Source of the DNA: Rapana venosa
Taxonomy: Eukaryota; Mollusca; Gastropoda; Neogastropoda; Muricidae
Direction of reading: 5' to 3'
DNA length: 64,000 nucleotides
Assembly: GCA_028751875.1 (NCBI GenBank)
Contig: CM054134.1
Span: 47,687,345-47,751,344, forward strand
Shown here: piece by piece, positions 54,354 to 64,000 of the stretch
How positions within the stretch are numbered: the first letter of the stretch is position 1
Layout of the letters: each line of letters starts with the position of its first letter
Made by a program: the position numbers and the translations under genes
The notes under the pieces: model-generated
Told to the model about the DNA's origin: nothing
Database searches by the model: none
The model's input: the letters and a program-made list of their open reading frames with translations, nothing else

Positions 54354-57300
54354 ATATGTCTAGATTGCAAGTGACTGATACAGTACAAATAAAAAAGACA
54401 CCAAACACCAGAAATCACCTATGCTCACCTCCATCACTGGAGCCTTCTTCCACAATGATGTCCAAGATTCTCTCGAAGGCATTTTCAAAGGCTACAATTT
54501 TCTGGATGTTGGCATGTCCCTTTGTCAGCTGGTTTAGCAGCAACAGGGCCTGTTTACAATCCATAATGTCATCATCAGAACATTGATAACACATATATTT
54601 TGGCCGTCTTGCATAAGTAATAAGGTATGTGTTACTGTTACTGAGATGGGATATGCATGATGTACTGGATACATGATGTATGTGAACATACTGAGTTTTC
54701 CTGAAAGTATTATTTATGGGTTTACTGGGAAATTCAGCTACACTTCAGACAGAATGTTAAGTTATGTATAATTCAAACCAACAAAACAATTATGCTGTAA
54801 AAATGGTAGTACAGTATTCTTTCTTAGGGTTTTATTTTCATCTTTATATGTTAATGTTCACAAACACGAAACACTAAGTGAAAAGTAAAATTCACCCCAT
54901 TAAAAACAAAACTTTCACCAAAATCTTGTGGTCTTTCTCACCAGCTTTTGATTCCATCAAGGTGTTTTCCAAAGCCAGAGTCAAAATATATACATCAACT
55001 GATATAAATTTGCAGATTTCAAGTCTTTCTGGATTTAACAATGACTCATATTATGCTTCATTCTAGGTCTCCCCTTAGGAAGGCTAGTGAGAGGGCTGAA
55101 GAGAAAAGATAGTTTCACCCTGAGAGAGGGTCATCAGACTCGCAATGTTTTGACACGGCATTAAAGTCTTCCACACAAAAAAACATACCAAAAAAACAAA
55201 CAGGCAAATACCACAGCAGAACGAACATCCTGCATTCATTGCAGTATTAAAAACCACACAAGCCAGTTTCCAAAATAAAACAGTATGGTGACATGTCATG
55301 GACCGTGGTTTAAAAAAAAGAAAAGAAAAAGAATATTCTGGTTTGCTTTAAGAGAGGCAGAACATGGATCTGGAAGGGAGAACATAAGCAAGAAAAAAAT
55401 ACACACACCCCCTCCCACAAAAAAAGACAAAAAGAAAGAGGGCATTTTTTGCACATAATTTCCATGTAGACACCCCATTCATACTGTAAGAACCCCCTGG
55501 CAACAACAGGGCAGAAAAAAGGTTTTTGTTGGTTTTTTAAATCAGTCAGTATGTACAAAACTCTTTTCCAATTTTTTTTAACACTTACATCATTGCGGAT
55601 GATTTCTCTGCTGTCTGATAGCAGATCCATCAGTTTGGAAACTGCCATGGGGATGACCAGGAGACACTCTTGAAGGTCCTTGGGGCGGTTGGTTAACAAC
55701 ACTGTCAACAATCGCACTGTGGGCCATCGAACATGGAAATCATATTCCTGCACACAGAACGAGACAACTTTTTCAACCACATTCAAAACATGAAATACAA
55801 TACCAATACATATCAGATTAAAATGGAAGGAAAAAAGCAACAGTTTTAGGTACACTTTAAAATTCACTCAACAGAGCATTATTGCCACAGCTAATTTATA
55901 CTATTTTGTTGAAGCAATGCAGACACAAACATGATATATAAAAAATTTTAAATGACTATCAAGTTTAAATGGGAAAAATACAACATTAAAGAATATTTTA
56001 AAACTCATCTGAAAGATTGTTATTTGTTTGAAGTAATATGTATTATTTGTTTTGATATGTAGTCATGCCAGTTTCTCATCATAAATTTTGGACCGTTTTC
56101 TTTGAGGACAGCAGTAATGCAGAAAGACAGCAAAAGAGGTGATGACCGGGCCAATGGTTTGGAGTTGTTGCACACAATGTAAAAGCAGCTGTTTCATGCT
56201 CCAAACAATTAACTAAAATACATTTTGCATGCCACATGCCCTTTTCATTCAGGAAGAACCAAGACATTAACTGTTTCATCAACAGGAGCCTTGCTTATCC
56301 ACTAACTGACCTCCAAAAGAGAGACAAGCAGCACAACATTGTCCTGCTTCTTGATGAAGATCTCTGTGAACTGCTCTCCAAGGTCCACTGATGCCTGGCT
56401 CGGTGCCTCATCTGAATACAACAAATTACAGAAAATATAAACATTACACCATTTCCACGACCAGCTTTATTCATCTGCACTCCAAATCTAAGACTTGTAT
56501 CAGAATATAAATAATGTGTTGCACAGAATTCAGATACCAAATGTGTCATAAACAGTACAGACAAGTTTTTGTTGTTGCTATTGTTTTTCGCTGAGGATCA
56601 TGATGGTGAGACCCTACATATTTGACTGTTTTCCAACCATTAAGGTAGCTGCTTTCCAACTTCGGAGCTGAAGTCTTAACATGACCCCAGTGAGCATACA
56701 TTTTTTTAAAAATGTCATCCGTATCTACAGGCACGCAATGGCCTGCTCTTCCGAAAGCGTTTTTATATCTGTACAAGATGTTTTCTGTGTGTTTGTATAT
56801 ATGAGACCTCAGTTTATAGTTCATTACAAGCACTTTTAGGGGAGTGGGGGAAAATCCCCTTAAATGAGCACCTTGATGGTGGCTTGAACTGTTGCTGCCA
56901 GATTGTGAGTTCAATGCTCTAACCGCTAGGCTTCACCCCCCACCCCACCCCCACAAAAAAACACGTTTTTGACTTGAGCCACACAAATCACCATTTTCAT
57001 GCATGCTTGTTCACTTGTGATATACAAATGATTCAGCAAAAGAGGTAGAAACCACAAAAGCTCCTTTCTCTTTTGCTTCTGCAGAACCCTAAGATTTTTG
57101 TTTGTTTTTTTGTTCCTTGGCTAGCGCTCTAAGATTCACTACTGGTGAGATTGTGCCTATGTGATTGATTTTACCCACCATTAAGGTAACTACATTCCAA
57201 CTTCAGGGATGGTGTCAAAACATGACACCTGTGTTCATGCATTAAAAAAAAAATCATCCATTCCTGTTGACACAAAATGGCCTAGTCTTCCAAAAGGTGG

Positions 57301-58195
57301 AACAAGTGTTCTGCATGCGTTTGCACATGGGGCCTGAGTTTACAGCTCATCTGAAGGACTTTGGGTGAGTGGAGTAAGCACTGATGTCAACTCCAGAGTA
57401 AAATCCCCTTTAACAGGTGCCTCCATGATGGCTCGATCCTGGGCTGCCAGATCATGAGCACATCGCTCAATCACTAAGCTATCCTGCCCCCAAACCAAGG
57501 AATGAAAATCAGCTCTGAGACATAACCCAAACCAGCTTTCTAAATTAGACTGAAGGAAGAAAGGGTCATAATATATTTCTAGAGATAAAGGCAATATAAA
57601 AGGAAATAATATAGAAACTAACATATATCACTGATACATTCTATATTAACATATAATTCAATATAATTACTTGAAGGATTTAAAAATTTTTTTAATTTAA
57701 TCTCATTTAAGTCTAAAGATTACCTTTACCACAAAAATATGCATGTGAAAAAAAATTCACACCACAGTATCTGGATCTTGTAATAATATAACGGTTTCTT
57801 CAGCCAACAAGAATACAATGGTGGAAAACTCACCATCTTAAAAAGACAATTTTTAAAATAAATAAATAAATAAAAAGAAAATAAATTTTAAAAATTTAAA
57901 TCCTCACCATCTTCTGAAGGTTCATTGGACATCACATGATGCAAAGTGTCCAATGCATAGCCGGTAATTTCTGCATCACCCCTGTATGACAATTTACATG
58001 GTTTATATCATAAAAGATTTACCTGTACATAGAATTGATTGTCAACTTAGCCTCTAATAATGCATACTGTTCAATTACTGTCAGCTGGAAGTAAAGCCCT
58101 GCATACTTTGTCCCTAGTGTTTTCTCTTTCTCTCATCCTTTGAAAATGATTACTTCAGAATAACTAAATAAAACTGAATATCTATTAATGTAGAG

Positions 58196-58256
<61 letters not shown>

Positions 58257-59789
58257 TGTGTTTCTTGGCTAGAGCTCTGAGGTCCACCACAAGTGAGATT
58301 TTGCATACCCATCACTGTGTAGAGCTCTACATTCTGACTTCAGGGAAAAGTGTGTGTTTGATATTCCTTCCCTCCTTCAGTTTTCTGGGATGATCATTCT
58401 TATTGATCACATCACTTTCAGGGGAATAAAATGACAAAACTAAATGAGAGAAAAGATACAAGTGTCTGCTTTATGTGCATACATACATTTTGCACATACC
58501 CATACAAAGAATTCAAAAATCATATTTACCTGTCAGTTTCCAAAACTTTGACCAAGATATCCATTGCCTGCGTTCCAATCTCCAGACGGAATTTCTGCCA
58601 ATATTCATATTTATTTCACATGTGAGTACCTCATACATTGCAAAGCTAAATTCATTGTTGTGACAAGTAGACAACAAAGAACTTACTAAAGGAATATAGG
58701 TGGTTTATATTAAACAGAATTTGTGTAACAATATCAAGAGGGGTAGAAGAAAAGAAAAAAAGCATGGGCAGGGACAAAAAGAGAAAGGAGTACATGAAAG
58801 TGAAAAGGACAGGGAGAGGAAAAAGGAGGAGGTACATAATCCCAAAGAATAAGGTGGTAACAGAGGGGGAAAATAATGAGCTACTATAATTCTAAGGCTA
58901 TCTGAATACTTCAGTTATATCAAACTAACAAAGCACATAAATCATGACGATGTTGAACAGTGGGTTGTGTTTTGCAAAATGGATTATTACTTTAATGTGA
59001 ATTATGCTGACAAAACCATAGATAATGATACAAAGTATATGGTCCCAAAGTATTCTCAGTACTATCAGGTCTTGCAGTGAGGCTGAAGCACATTAATGAC
59101 AAGTGATATATAAACCATAGTTATCTAAGAATGGTAAAACTAAACAACCAATGCTTTGAATAATTCTCATAATTATCGACAACAGACTATCCTCCTATGG
59201 TAGTCTAGACTAACACTAATAACAGCAACTTGATGGATGAAAACCAAAAGATGTTTTCGAAGTCCCTGAGCTTTAAGCCTTTATAAATATGCAACTAGAA
59301 GCTCAAGATTTTTATTAAAAATTTTTTTTTTTTTTTATAAAAACAACCAACCAACCAAACTGGAAAGAAAAACTATAAAACTATGTTACGTGAACATGCA
59401 TTTGCCCCCCCCCCCCACCCCCCCAATGAACAGACTGAGCGATACAGAACTTGTAAGTAATATCATAACTAAATAAGTAAGTTTTGTAAAGAGGATTTAA
59501 AAAAAAATACATTTCACAAAATGATAAAAAGTTCTGAACTAAAAGTATAAAATATTTTACTCACAATTGTTGCCACATTTTCAAATAAAGAATTTTAACA
59601 AATGCATGCGCTTGTGCTTGCATACATGTATGCATAAAAAAAATTAAAATGTTACACACACACACACAAACAAAATACAGTGACAGCTGTCACCCCATTT
59701 ACCTTGGACAGAGATTTAAGTGCCCGTACAGCATCTCTCCTGTCTTCAAGCAGTGAGGATGTCTGGACTCGGTCACACAGTCTTTCGAT
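45633..59789 (-). CDS. USO1: USO1 / p115 general vesicular transport factor, incomplete gene
   Basis: This gene encodes the p115 tether, which links COPI and COPII vesicles to Golgi membranes through golgins and Rab1. Exons on the minus strand are 59789-59703, 58594-58530, 57981-57908, 56411-56311, 55747-55589, 54549-54429, 53902-53633, 52910-52846, 52438-52350 and 51721-51567 for the armadillo-like head. The coiled coil and acidic tail are 49179-48964, 48398-48252, 47214-47053 and 45689-45633. Signatures include KLSK-type LKSLSK, FHVRWP, NQNFFKEGSYIQR, PAIVVLLMSMVNE, KEQDDLLVLLADQD and the acidic end DDEEEDYEDEDDEGA. The head's second half and the first coiled coils, several hundred residues in human p115, are not present between 51566 and 49180. 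The first coding exon is also not seen and may lie beyond 64000. Exon 51721-51567 leaves in phase 1, but 49179 needs phase 0, so the available pieces cannot form a continuous frame. Confidence 0.93.
45786..46300. repeat. 26-bp minisatellite in the last USO1 intron
   Basis: About 19 units with core GTCAAGTGGCAGTCACCAC and a CCTAGGG linker are arrayed head to tail. Variant bases (CATAGGG, CCTAAGG) recur in blocks, which suggests growth by segment duplication. A poly-G run (45768-45781) abuts the array. Confidence 0.95.
46585..46905 (+). repeat. SINE A-type copy with B-type end
   Basis: It has a tRNA-like head with B-box-like GGTTTGATTCT, a body with AGTCCTTCAGATGAGCCT, and an end TAGAGCTCTAGCCAAGGAAT that belongs to family B. 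Confidence 0.65.
47053..47214 (-). CDS. USO1: USO1 coiled-coil exon m with family signature
   Basis: This 162-bp phase-0 exon encodes a coiled coil that contains KKEQDDLLVLLADQDAKI, almost the same as in human p115, followed by FKDKLKELGQE. The acceptor is GTGGACAG and the donor is CAGGAG/GTGAGT. It anchors this cluster as the true 3' end of the gene. Confidence 0.94.
48252..48398 (-). CDS. USO1: USO1 coiled-coil exon l
   Basis: This 147-bp phase-0 exon encodes SKSQSSQVMNGAAAQGSEDV and then EEKSQLQDRLKKSNEENLNL, a charged coiled coil. The acceptor is GTGAACAG and the donor is ATCAGG/GTACTT. Confidence 0.85.
48605..48805 (-). repeat. Dispersed repeat family E, inverted copy
   Basis: GGTGCTAATTATAGCAGGAA and TGGTAAAAGGGAGGGGCTAA are the reverse complement of the copies at 41855 and 51225. 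Confidence 0.7.
48964..49179 (-). CDS. USO1: USO1 coiled-coil exon k
   Basis: This 216-bp phase-0 exon encodes KKDLTVSEARLLSQGGGEEG and then LNKEVEELQTQCAQKDSDIV. It is a heptad-patterned segment of the tail coiled coil. The acceptor is CTTTCAG and the donor is TTGGCA/GTAAGA. Assignment to USO1 rests on strand, order and the exons that follow. Confidence 0.85.
49430..49865 (-). repeat. SINE B tail plus family D, minus orientation
   Basis: Positions 49430-49530 match the B tail (GGTTCACCAATGGTGAGATT). Positions 49530-49865 match family D. A 60-bp segment with CCACCCTTAATTCACCAGAT is duplicated in tandem near 49680-49790. This repeat sits where central USO1 exons should be. Confidence 0.7.
50080..50430 (+). 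repeat. SINE family A, best full-length copy
   Basis: It begins GGGACAGCCTAGTGGTTAAA and carries a perfect B box GGTTCGATTCC at 50136-50146. The complete body and tail follow, ending in A-rich repeats. It is suitable as the family reference. It also lies in the interval where USO1 exons are missing. Confidence 0.88.
50790..50920 (+). repeat. SINE B tail fragment
   Basis: CCCAAAGTCAGAATGCAGCT and CAAACCTTGGAGCTCTAGCC match the family B tail. Confidence 0.6.
51225..51385 (+). repeat. Dispersed repeat family E
   Basis: This is a close copy of 41855-42030, including CACAAATCCAGCATAACTCA and GGTCAGTTTCTGCTATAATT. Confidence 0.7.
51440..51560. repeat. CA-rich microsatellite next to USO1 exon j
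   Basis: Interrupted CA repeats start within 10 bp of the donor of exon 51721-51567. They also border the interval that lacks the central exons. Confidence 0.9.
51567..51721 (-). CDS. USO1: USO1 head exon j (last before the gap)
   Basis: This 155-bp exon encodes PAIVVLLMSMVNEKQPFVLR and then AVLYCFQSFLFKNEVGQSQI, ending LLPTSAD. Human p115 continues from this point into a GQLLCGGLFSTD region that is not found in the window. The exon leaves in phase 1 at GATG/GTGAGT. Confidence 0.94.
52350..52438 (-). CDS. USO1: USO1 head exon i
   Basis: This 89-bp exon encodes TINTVSEVIRGSQANQEYFA followed by SVLAPSSPP, matching human TINTVSEVIRGCQVNQDYFA. The donor is CCAAG/GTGAGC. Its acceptor and first 28 bases are repeated twice more upstream in a 70-bp tandem array. 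The copy nearest the donor is chosen because only it leads into the complete exon. Confidence 0.93.
52411..52618 (-). repeat. USO1: 70-bp tandem triplication covering a USO1 splice acceptor
   Basis: CACCTCGGACACTGTGTTTA and TTGTCTGCAACAAAACACAT recur three times at 70-bp spacing. On the minus strand each unit carries TTTTGTTGCAG followed by the first 28 bases of exon 52438-52350. Acceptors therefore exist at 52438, 52508 and 52578, but only the first precedes the full exon. Confidence 0.93.
52846..52910 (-). CDS. USO1: USO1 head exon h
   Basis: This 65-bp exon encodes GLLQQLCAILMASGVPADVL followed by TE, matching human GLLQQLCTILMATGVPADIL. The acceptor is TGTCTACAG and the donor is GAG/GTGAGA, leaving phase 0. 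Confidence 0.94.
53633..53902 (-). CDS. USO1: USO1 head exon g
   Basis: This 270-bp exon encodes GIVVEDCLLLLLNLLKNNAS, NQNFFKEGSYIQRLTTFFEL and VTNIHLMLQLVRTLVSP, near-identical in pattern to human p115 in the same order. The acceptor is TGTTTTAG and the donor is GTGTG/GTAAGT. Confidence 0.95.
54310..54353. repeat. CT and CA microsatellite
   Basis: A short CT run passes into a CA run in a USO1 intron. Confidence 0.95.
54429..54549 (-). CDS. USO1: USO1 head exon f
   Basis: This 121-bp exon encodes ALLLLNQLTKGHANIQKIVA and then FENAFERILDIIVEEGSSDG, matching human IQKIVAFENAFERLLDIISE. The acceptor is GTAAACAG and the donor is GGAG/GTGAGC. Confidence 0.94.
55589..55747 (-). CDS. USO1: USO1 head exon e
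   Basis: This 159-bp phase-0 exon encodes EYDFHVRWPTVRLLTVLLTN and later MAVSKLMDLLSDSREIIRND, matching human FDFHVRWPGVKLLTSLL and MGVSRLMDLLADSREVIRND. The donor is AATGAT/GTAAGT. Confidence 0.94.
56311..56411 (-). CDS. USO1: USO1 head exon d
   Basis: This 101-bp exon encodes DEAPSQASVDLGEQFTEIFI followed by KKQDNVVLLVSLLE, matching human LGSQFTEIFIKQQENVTLLL. The acceptor is GTATTCAG and the donor is GGAG/GTCAGT, leaving phase 0. Confidence 0.93.
56590..56945 (-). repeat. SINE with A head and B tail, minus orientation
   Basis: The B tail (CATTAAGGTAGCTGCTTTCC), body and tRNA-like head (AACCGCTAGGCTTCACCCCC) follow in reverse order within a USO1 intron. Confidence 0.75.
57108..57500 (-). 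repeat. SINE with A head and B tail, minus orientation
   Basis: This is a second copy of the same composite element about 0.5 kb from the previous one. It shows CATTAAGGTAACTACATTCC, CTCATCTGAAGGACTTTGGG and the head end CACTAAGCTATCCTGCCCCC. Confidence 0.8.
57908..57981 (-). CDS. USO1: USO1 head exon c
   Basis: This 74-bp exon encodes GDAEITGYALDTLHHVMSNE and then PSED, matching human SEIIGYALDTLYNIISNE. The acceptor is CATACAG and the donor is GATG/GTGAGG, leaving phase 1. Confidence 0.93.
58198..58360 (-). repeat. GT microsatellite followed by a SINE B tail
   Basis: A GT run of about 55 bases (58198-58252) abuts a diverged B-tail fragment (CTTGGCTAGAGCTCTGAGGT) in minus orientation. Confidence 0.8.
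58530..58594 (-). CDS. USO1: USO1 head exon b
   Basis: This 65-bp exon encodes KFRLEIGTQAMDILVKVLET followed by DR, matching human KYRLEVGIQAMEHLIHVLQTDR. The acceptor is ATTGGCAG and the donor is GACAG/GTAAAT, leaving phase 2. Confidence 0.93.
58600..59640. other. USO1 intron with no recognised feature
   Basis: This intron is AT-rich with a GA-rich patch near 58740-58870 and a C-rich tract at 59404-59423. No gene is seen. Confidence 0.5.
59703..59789 (-). CDS. USO1: USO1 head exon a (first one visible)
   Basis: This 87-bp exon encodes IERLCDRVQTSSLLEDRRDA and then VRALKSLSK. It matches human IQKLCDRVASSTLLDDRRNA near residue 24. It is flanked by GTTTCAG and AAG/GTAAAT. The N-terminal exon with the initiator codon should lie at higher coordinates. 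Confidence 0.93.
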
Positions 59790-60274
59790 CTGAAACTCCA
59801 ATAAAAAATCAATTGCTTCTACATGCAATGCATGAAATGATAGTTGCTTCTGTAACACAATGTAAGCCAAAAATGTTCCGAGTACAAACTAAAAAGTCCT
59901 AAGATGTATGTATTTATTTCAAGTGAATGTAACCTAATGAAATGATATTAACAGTAATAATTTGATGGGTTCATGACCACCAAGGTACAGTACCAAAAAT
60001 GGATTGCTCCACTTGGACTATGGTAGAATCAAACCACATCAAATGAAAAGCTGATAAATAGTCAATGATTTAAATACATCTTTGGCTAACAGAGATTTAG
60101 AAAGACTAAAGAGGGAGAAAGGGGGAGTAAGAAAGGAGAAGGGAAAGGGGGCTGAGATAAAGAGAAAGGGAGAGGAGGAAGAAAGGGAGACTAGAGGGAG
60201 GAAAGAATAAATTTGTGTGTGCGTGCGAACGTGCGTGCATGTGCAAGAACGAGAGCAGAATTTACAACTACTGA

Positions 60275-60425
60275 CTTAGAAAGAGTAGGCCATTGTGTAC
60301 CGGTGGGAACAGATGACAGAATTCATAAATCCGCATACACACGGGGACTGGATGTAAAAAAGCACATAAGTGCTTATTCCATTATCCTTGATATAAATGA
60401 ATAAAATAAATAAATAAATAAAAAC
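60275..60425 (+). repeat. SINE A 3' half
   Basis: GAGTAGGCCATTGTGTACCG through the tail AGTGCTTATTCCATTATCCT ends in an AAAT repeat. The tRNA-like head is missing. Confidence 0.8.
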
Positions 60426-61097
60426 TAAGAAATGGCGACTGATAAACTTCTGATTTTCGATTACGACTTCCATGTACTTTGTAACCAACAAACAATTACA
60501 GCAGAAGAGATAACGATGACCATCATGACACAGTTTTGAGACTTTGTTCTGTGCTGAAGTTTGACCTTTATACTCAAAACTTCCTACCAGTACCACACCA
60601 ATACGCACTGTAAACAAAGGGTTCAGAGCTCTGAATTAGATCAACTGATCTATTCTCAATCTCAGCTTCTGGCTGTTCAATTGTATTCATAGAATGGAAA
60701 TCTAAAAAAATTTTACCGCAAATATTGTCATTTTATTGTACTTGAAAATACCACAAACAATCTGGCTAAATACTGTGTAAAGGAAGTAATATCCAAATTA
60801 ACAATATTGCCATTATTGGCTCATTCTGATGAAATATGACTTCCAACTCCCATATGATTGAGGCAGATTAACACTTCAAATTTCAATCAATTTTTTTTTA
60901 ACCCTCATTTTGTTATAAACTCTGTTTAGTTCTATTTCACAGACCTGACACTGCTCTAAATTTTTTTTAGATAAATAAAAATCAAAACTTGTCACTCCAA
61001 AGAATAAAAGATGAATCACGGTGGTAAAACGTGACAGTAAAACTTTAATCCTGTAATTATGGCTGAAAAATATACTTGTCTTAAGTGTTCTTGAGCA

Positions 61098-61391
61098 TAA
61101 AGTAGAAGTAGTATGTTCTTTCGAGCCAGAAGGCCCATAGAGCCGGAGCTTATCCCGGTTTCTGTAGCGTTAAGCGAACTGATGGTTTTTCACCACCCCT
61201 GTGACAGGACGCTAGTCTGTCGCCAGATACTTCCCCAGCAGAGCTGGTACCCACTTGTACACCTGGGTGGAGTGAGGAAAATAGGAGTAAAGTGTCTTTC
61301 CCAAGGACACCACACCGAGCCGAGCAGGGATCGAACCCGCGACCTCTGGATCACAAGTTGACCGCCTAAACCACTCGACCACGGTGCCACC
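61098..61391 (-). repeat. tRNA-derived SINE (family S), inverted near-identical copy
   Basis: It matches 30055-30336 almost base for base in reverse orientation, including the minus B box GGGATCGAACC at 61327-61337. Its good preservation implies recent activity. Confidence 0.85.
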
Positions 61392-62239
61392 GTTCTTGAG
61401 CATACATGACATGTAAGCACATGCACACACGTGTGTGCGCGCACACACAAACACACACATTAACCTTTTAGTCCTCAAACCTGCATATCAAATTATTGAT
61501 ATTAAAAAAATGCTTGTCTTGCATATTTTAGGGGGAAAAAAAGGACCTGAACTCATGACATTCCCAATGGATCAATACTACTATTTACCAGTTATATTTC
61601 TTCCACCAAATCTTATTTTTAACAAACTAATCAAGATGGGGGAAGACCCACAAACAAAAAAAATCATTATCAGTCAAAACAAGTCTAAAATAGTACCCAG
61701 CAAATCCACAAAATGTACCACAGGCAGAAATAGATCTAATGGAGGTCTCCTTGATTGCGTAATGATATCAAATAAGGAATAAACTATGAAGTGGCATCAT
61801 GTCCCTTCAAACAAAATGGTTTTAGACAAGGCCTAACTTAGTTTAAGCCACCTCATCCCCAAAAATATAGTTATATATATACTCTAAAAAAAAAACAACC
61901 ACCCAAAAAAAAAACCCATAACATAAACACTTGCCAATTGATACACCCACCCATATACACTTTAAACATGCATAAAACTACCACATCCACCAGCCACAAA
62001 CAGGAATAAAAAGAAATTTTTTCAGTTCAAATACGAACAAAAAGCCTCTTAACTCACTACTCAGGCATAGCCACATACACATGATACATGTATAATACCT
62101 CACACACATGCACACACTCACATTACTCATTAGTCACAATACGCACGTACACAAGGTCTGACAATGAGGCTGGCTGTTCTATTTTTATCCTGTACAAACC
62201 TAAGGTAACCTCCTTGTGCACCTGTGTCAGTATAATAAA

Positions 62240-62243
<4 letters not shown>

Positions 62244-62283
<40 letters not shown>
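62244..62283. repeat. GT microsatellite
   Basis: About 40 bases of GT dinucleotide. Confidence 0.97.
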
Positions 62284-62285
<2 letters not shown>

Positions 62286-62499
62286 TTGTTGTGTGTATGT
62301 TTGATATGTATGAAAGGTGCACATGTGCACATGCAACTTGCTACAAAGTTTTGTTACAGTGGAGTGTGTGTGAATGCATGTGAGAGAGTGAGAGAGAGAG
62401 AGACTCAGAGAGTCTCTCAATGATTCAAATGATTTAATTGCATAGATTGAGTCCATCTACTGCCATGAGGAACAGAAAATGTATGGCATAATTATAACA

Positions 62500-63541
62500 T
62501 GATTGTCCTGATAAGGATTCCGTATCATGGAATTCACAGCTATTACTAGTCGAAAAGCATATCTGAAAGAAATTCTTCGAACATATTTTGCAAAACATTT
62601 GCTTCTTTACAGCAGTCACAATATATCAGGAGAAAGATGCTCTTTTTTCAACAGTTCCATACAAAACCACTGGTTCTTTGTCTCTCAATGCATGCACCAA
62701 ACGGTCCATGCTTTCCTTTGATTCCTGGAGGGCTGCCAACATTTCTTTACCAAAATCTCATGGCTGTGCCATTGGCTGTCAACTGTCATGGTTCACGAAG
62801 TCCACTTCCGATGTCTCCACATGTTGGGTGCTGTTTAAACAGTTTGAAGCAGATGTGTTGTCACTCTTATCAGCATGGGGTGTGTCACTTTTGAACATGA
62901 CAGTTTCAACACTGTCAGAAGCACATTGTCCATCATAACCTGTCACATCCAATTTCCCATTTGCAATTGTCAAAGTCTGTGTATCAGTTATCACATAGCA
63001 CCATGTTGATGGCTAGGTCAGCATGCCTTGTGTCAGTCAAAAGGTGGGTTACAGAGGGTGGAGATTTGTCACTGTACACAAACATGTCTGTTCCAACCCC
63101 GTCATTACAGTTTGTTTACAATTACACTACAGTGTACACTGTACAGCAAACTGGGTGGGGCTGGAAAAAACAAATTCGAAGGGGACGAATCGATCTCACT
63201 TGCCTTTTTTCTTGCTCCATTCTGTGGTCCTCCACTCTTCTGTCCATGTTCATCTATGCCACAGATTTTCTCCTGTACACAGCTCTGTGATTCTCAGTGG
63301 CAGATGGCTGGTTTGCAGTTGCCGTTGTCAGTCTGAGTATAACAGTTGTTTGGTTGCCTCTGCCATTTATTTTGAATGAAGACAGTGTGTTTTCACGCAG
63401 AGCAGCACTCAATATAGCTTCTAAAGTAGACGGGAGTCCTATGACAGGCATTCTGTACACAAGTCTGTTAAAAACTTGATGTTTTAAGTGAATGCTATGG
63501 AGAGATAGATCTATAGATGCGTCTTGCTGGTTTCCTAGCAA
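62500..63541 (-). other. Weak protein-like segment, possibly retroelement ORF1
   Basis: On the minus strand, 63541-63254 reads FNRLVYRMPVIGLPSTLEAI, then LRENTLSSFKINGRGNQTTV and YRRKSVA. This resembles small N-terminal frames that I recall next to retroelements in mollusc genomes. 62994-62779 is another open frame rich in S, D and T. Stops separate the two. No conserved domain is certain. Confidence 0.25.
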
Positions 63542-63594
63542 AGGAAACTACCCCGAAGAGAGAGACTAGCAGAGAGGGATTATTAATATTATTT

Positions 63595-63928
63595 TATAAT
63601 TATATTGAGGATAATGCAATAAGCACTTATGTGCTTTTTAACATCCAGTCCCCATGTTTATTCAATTTTTATAAATTCTGTCAGCACACCAGCACACAAT
63701 GGCCTACTCTTACAAAATGCGAAACAGGATTTAACGTGTGCACAAGATGTTCTGTGTGCATTCACACACTGGACCTGGTTTATAGTCTCATGGAAGGACT
63801 TTTGGGGAGAGTGGAGTCTGCACTGATGTTAACTCCAGGGGAAAATATCCCCTTGAAGGGGAATCGAACCCAGGTCATCAGATTTCCAGCGAAATGTTCT
63901 GACCACATTGGCTATCCCGTTCCCCAGG
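63595..63928 (-). repeat. SINE family A, full length, minus orientation
   Basis: From the tail TTGAGGATAATGCAATAAGC, the order is body, then the B box reversed as GGAATCGAACCC near 63858, then the head end TTGGCTATCCCGTTCCCC. Confidence 0.85.
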
Positions 63929-63929
63929 T

Positions 63930-63955
63930 TGGGGGGGGGGGGGGGGGGGGGGAGG

Positions 63956-64000
<45 letters not shown>
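63930..64000. repeat. Poly-G and GA microsatellite at window end
   Basis: A G run (63931-63952) passes into GA repeats that continue to the edge of the window. Confidence 0.97.

Overview
This is eukaryotic nuclear DNA from an invertebrate animal. The three genes have animal-type split structures with GT-AG introns. The introns and spacers are crowded with CA, GA and TA microsatellites, tRNA-headed SINE copies, non-LTR retrotransposon fragments and piggyBac-like elements. The retroelement coding remnants and the repeat style look molluscan, most likely gastropod. That assignment is an inference, because no species marker is present.

Layout. (1) 1-7.3 kb: repeats, including a piggyBac relic (2136-3572) and a LINE fragment (4800-5930). 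(2) 7336-19739, minus strand: a complete MRE11 double-strand-break repair nuclease gene in seven coding exons, 695 codons. Its introns hold a LINE nested in another LINE and a piggyBac-type element nested in another repeat. (3) 22138-40168, plus strand: CFAP96 (the C4orf47 family of cilia and flagella proteins), diverging from MRE11 across a 2.4 kb spacer. It has two alternative versions of one 76-bp exon, and one exon carries an apparent single-base frameshift. (4) 45633-59789, minus strand: USO1, the vesicle tethering factor p115. Ten exons of the N-terminal armadillo-like head and four exons of the C-terminal coiled coil and acidic tail are present. The middle of the protein is missing between 49180 and 51566, and the first coding exon is not seen. 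(5) 60-64 kb: SINEs, a weak retroelement-like open frame and microsatellites.

The three genes do unrelated jobs: DNA repair, axoneme structure and Golgi vesicle tethering. MRE11 and CFAP96 are head to head and could share a promoter region. CFAP96 and USO1 are tail to tail.

The strongest candidate for something undescribed is the CFAP96 exon pair at 26497-26572 and 28100-28175. Both are 76 bp, with the same entry and exit phases, and both match the same 25-residue segment of the vertebrate protein. Using both or neither gives a premature stop. The downstream version sits between a long CT tract and a long GA tract that could pair in the transcript and loop it out. The other main observations are the missing centre of USO1, a triplicated splice acceptor in USO1, and two nested mobile-element insertions whose boundaries can be read to the base.
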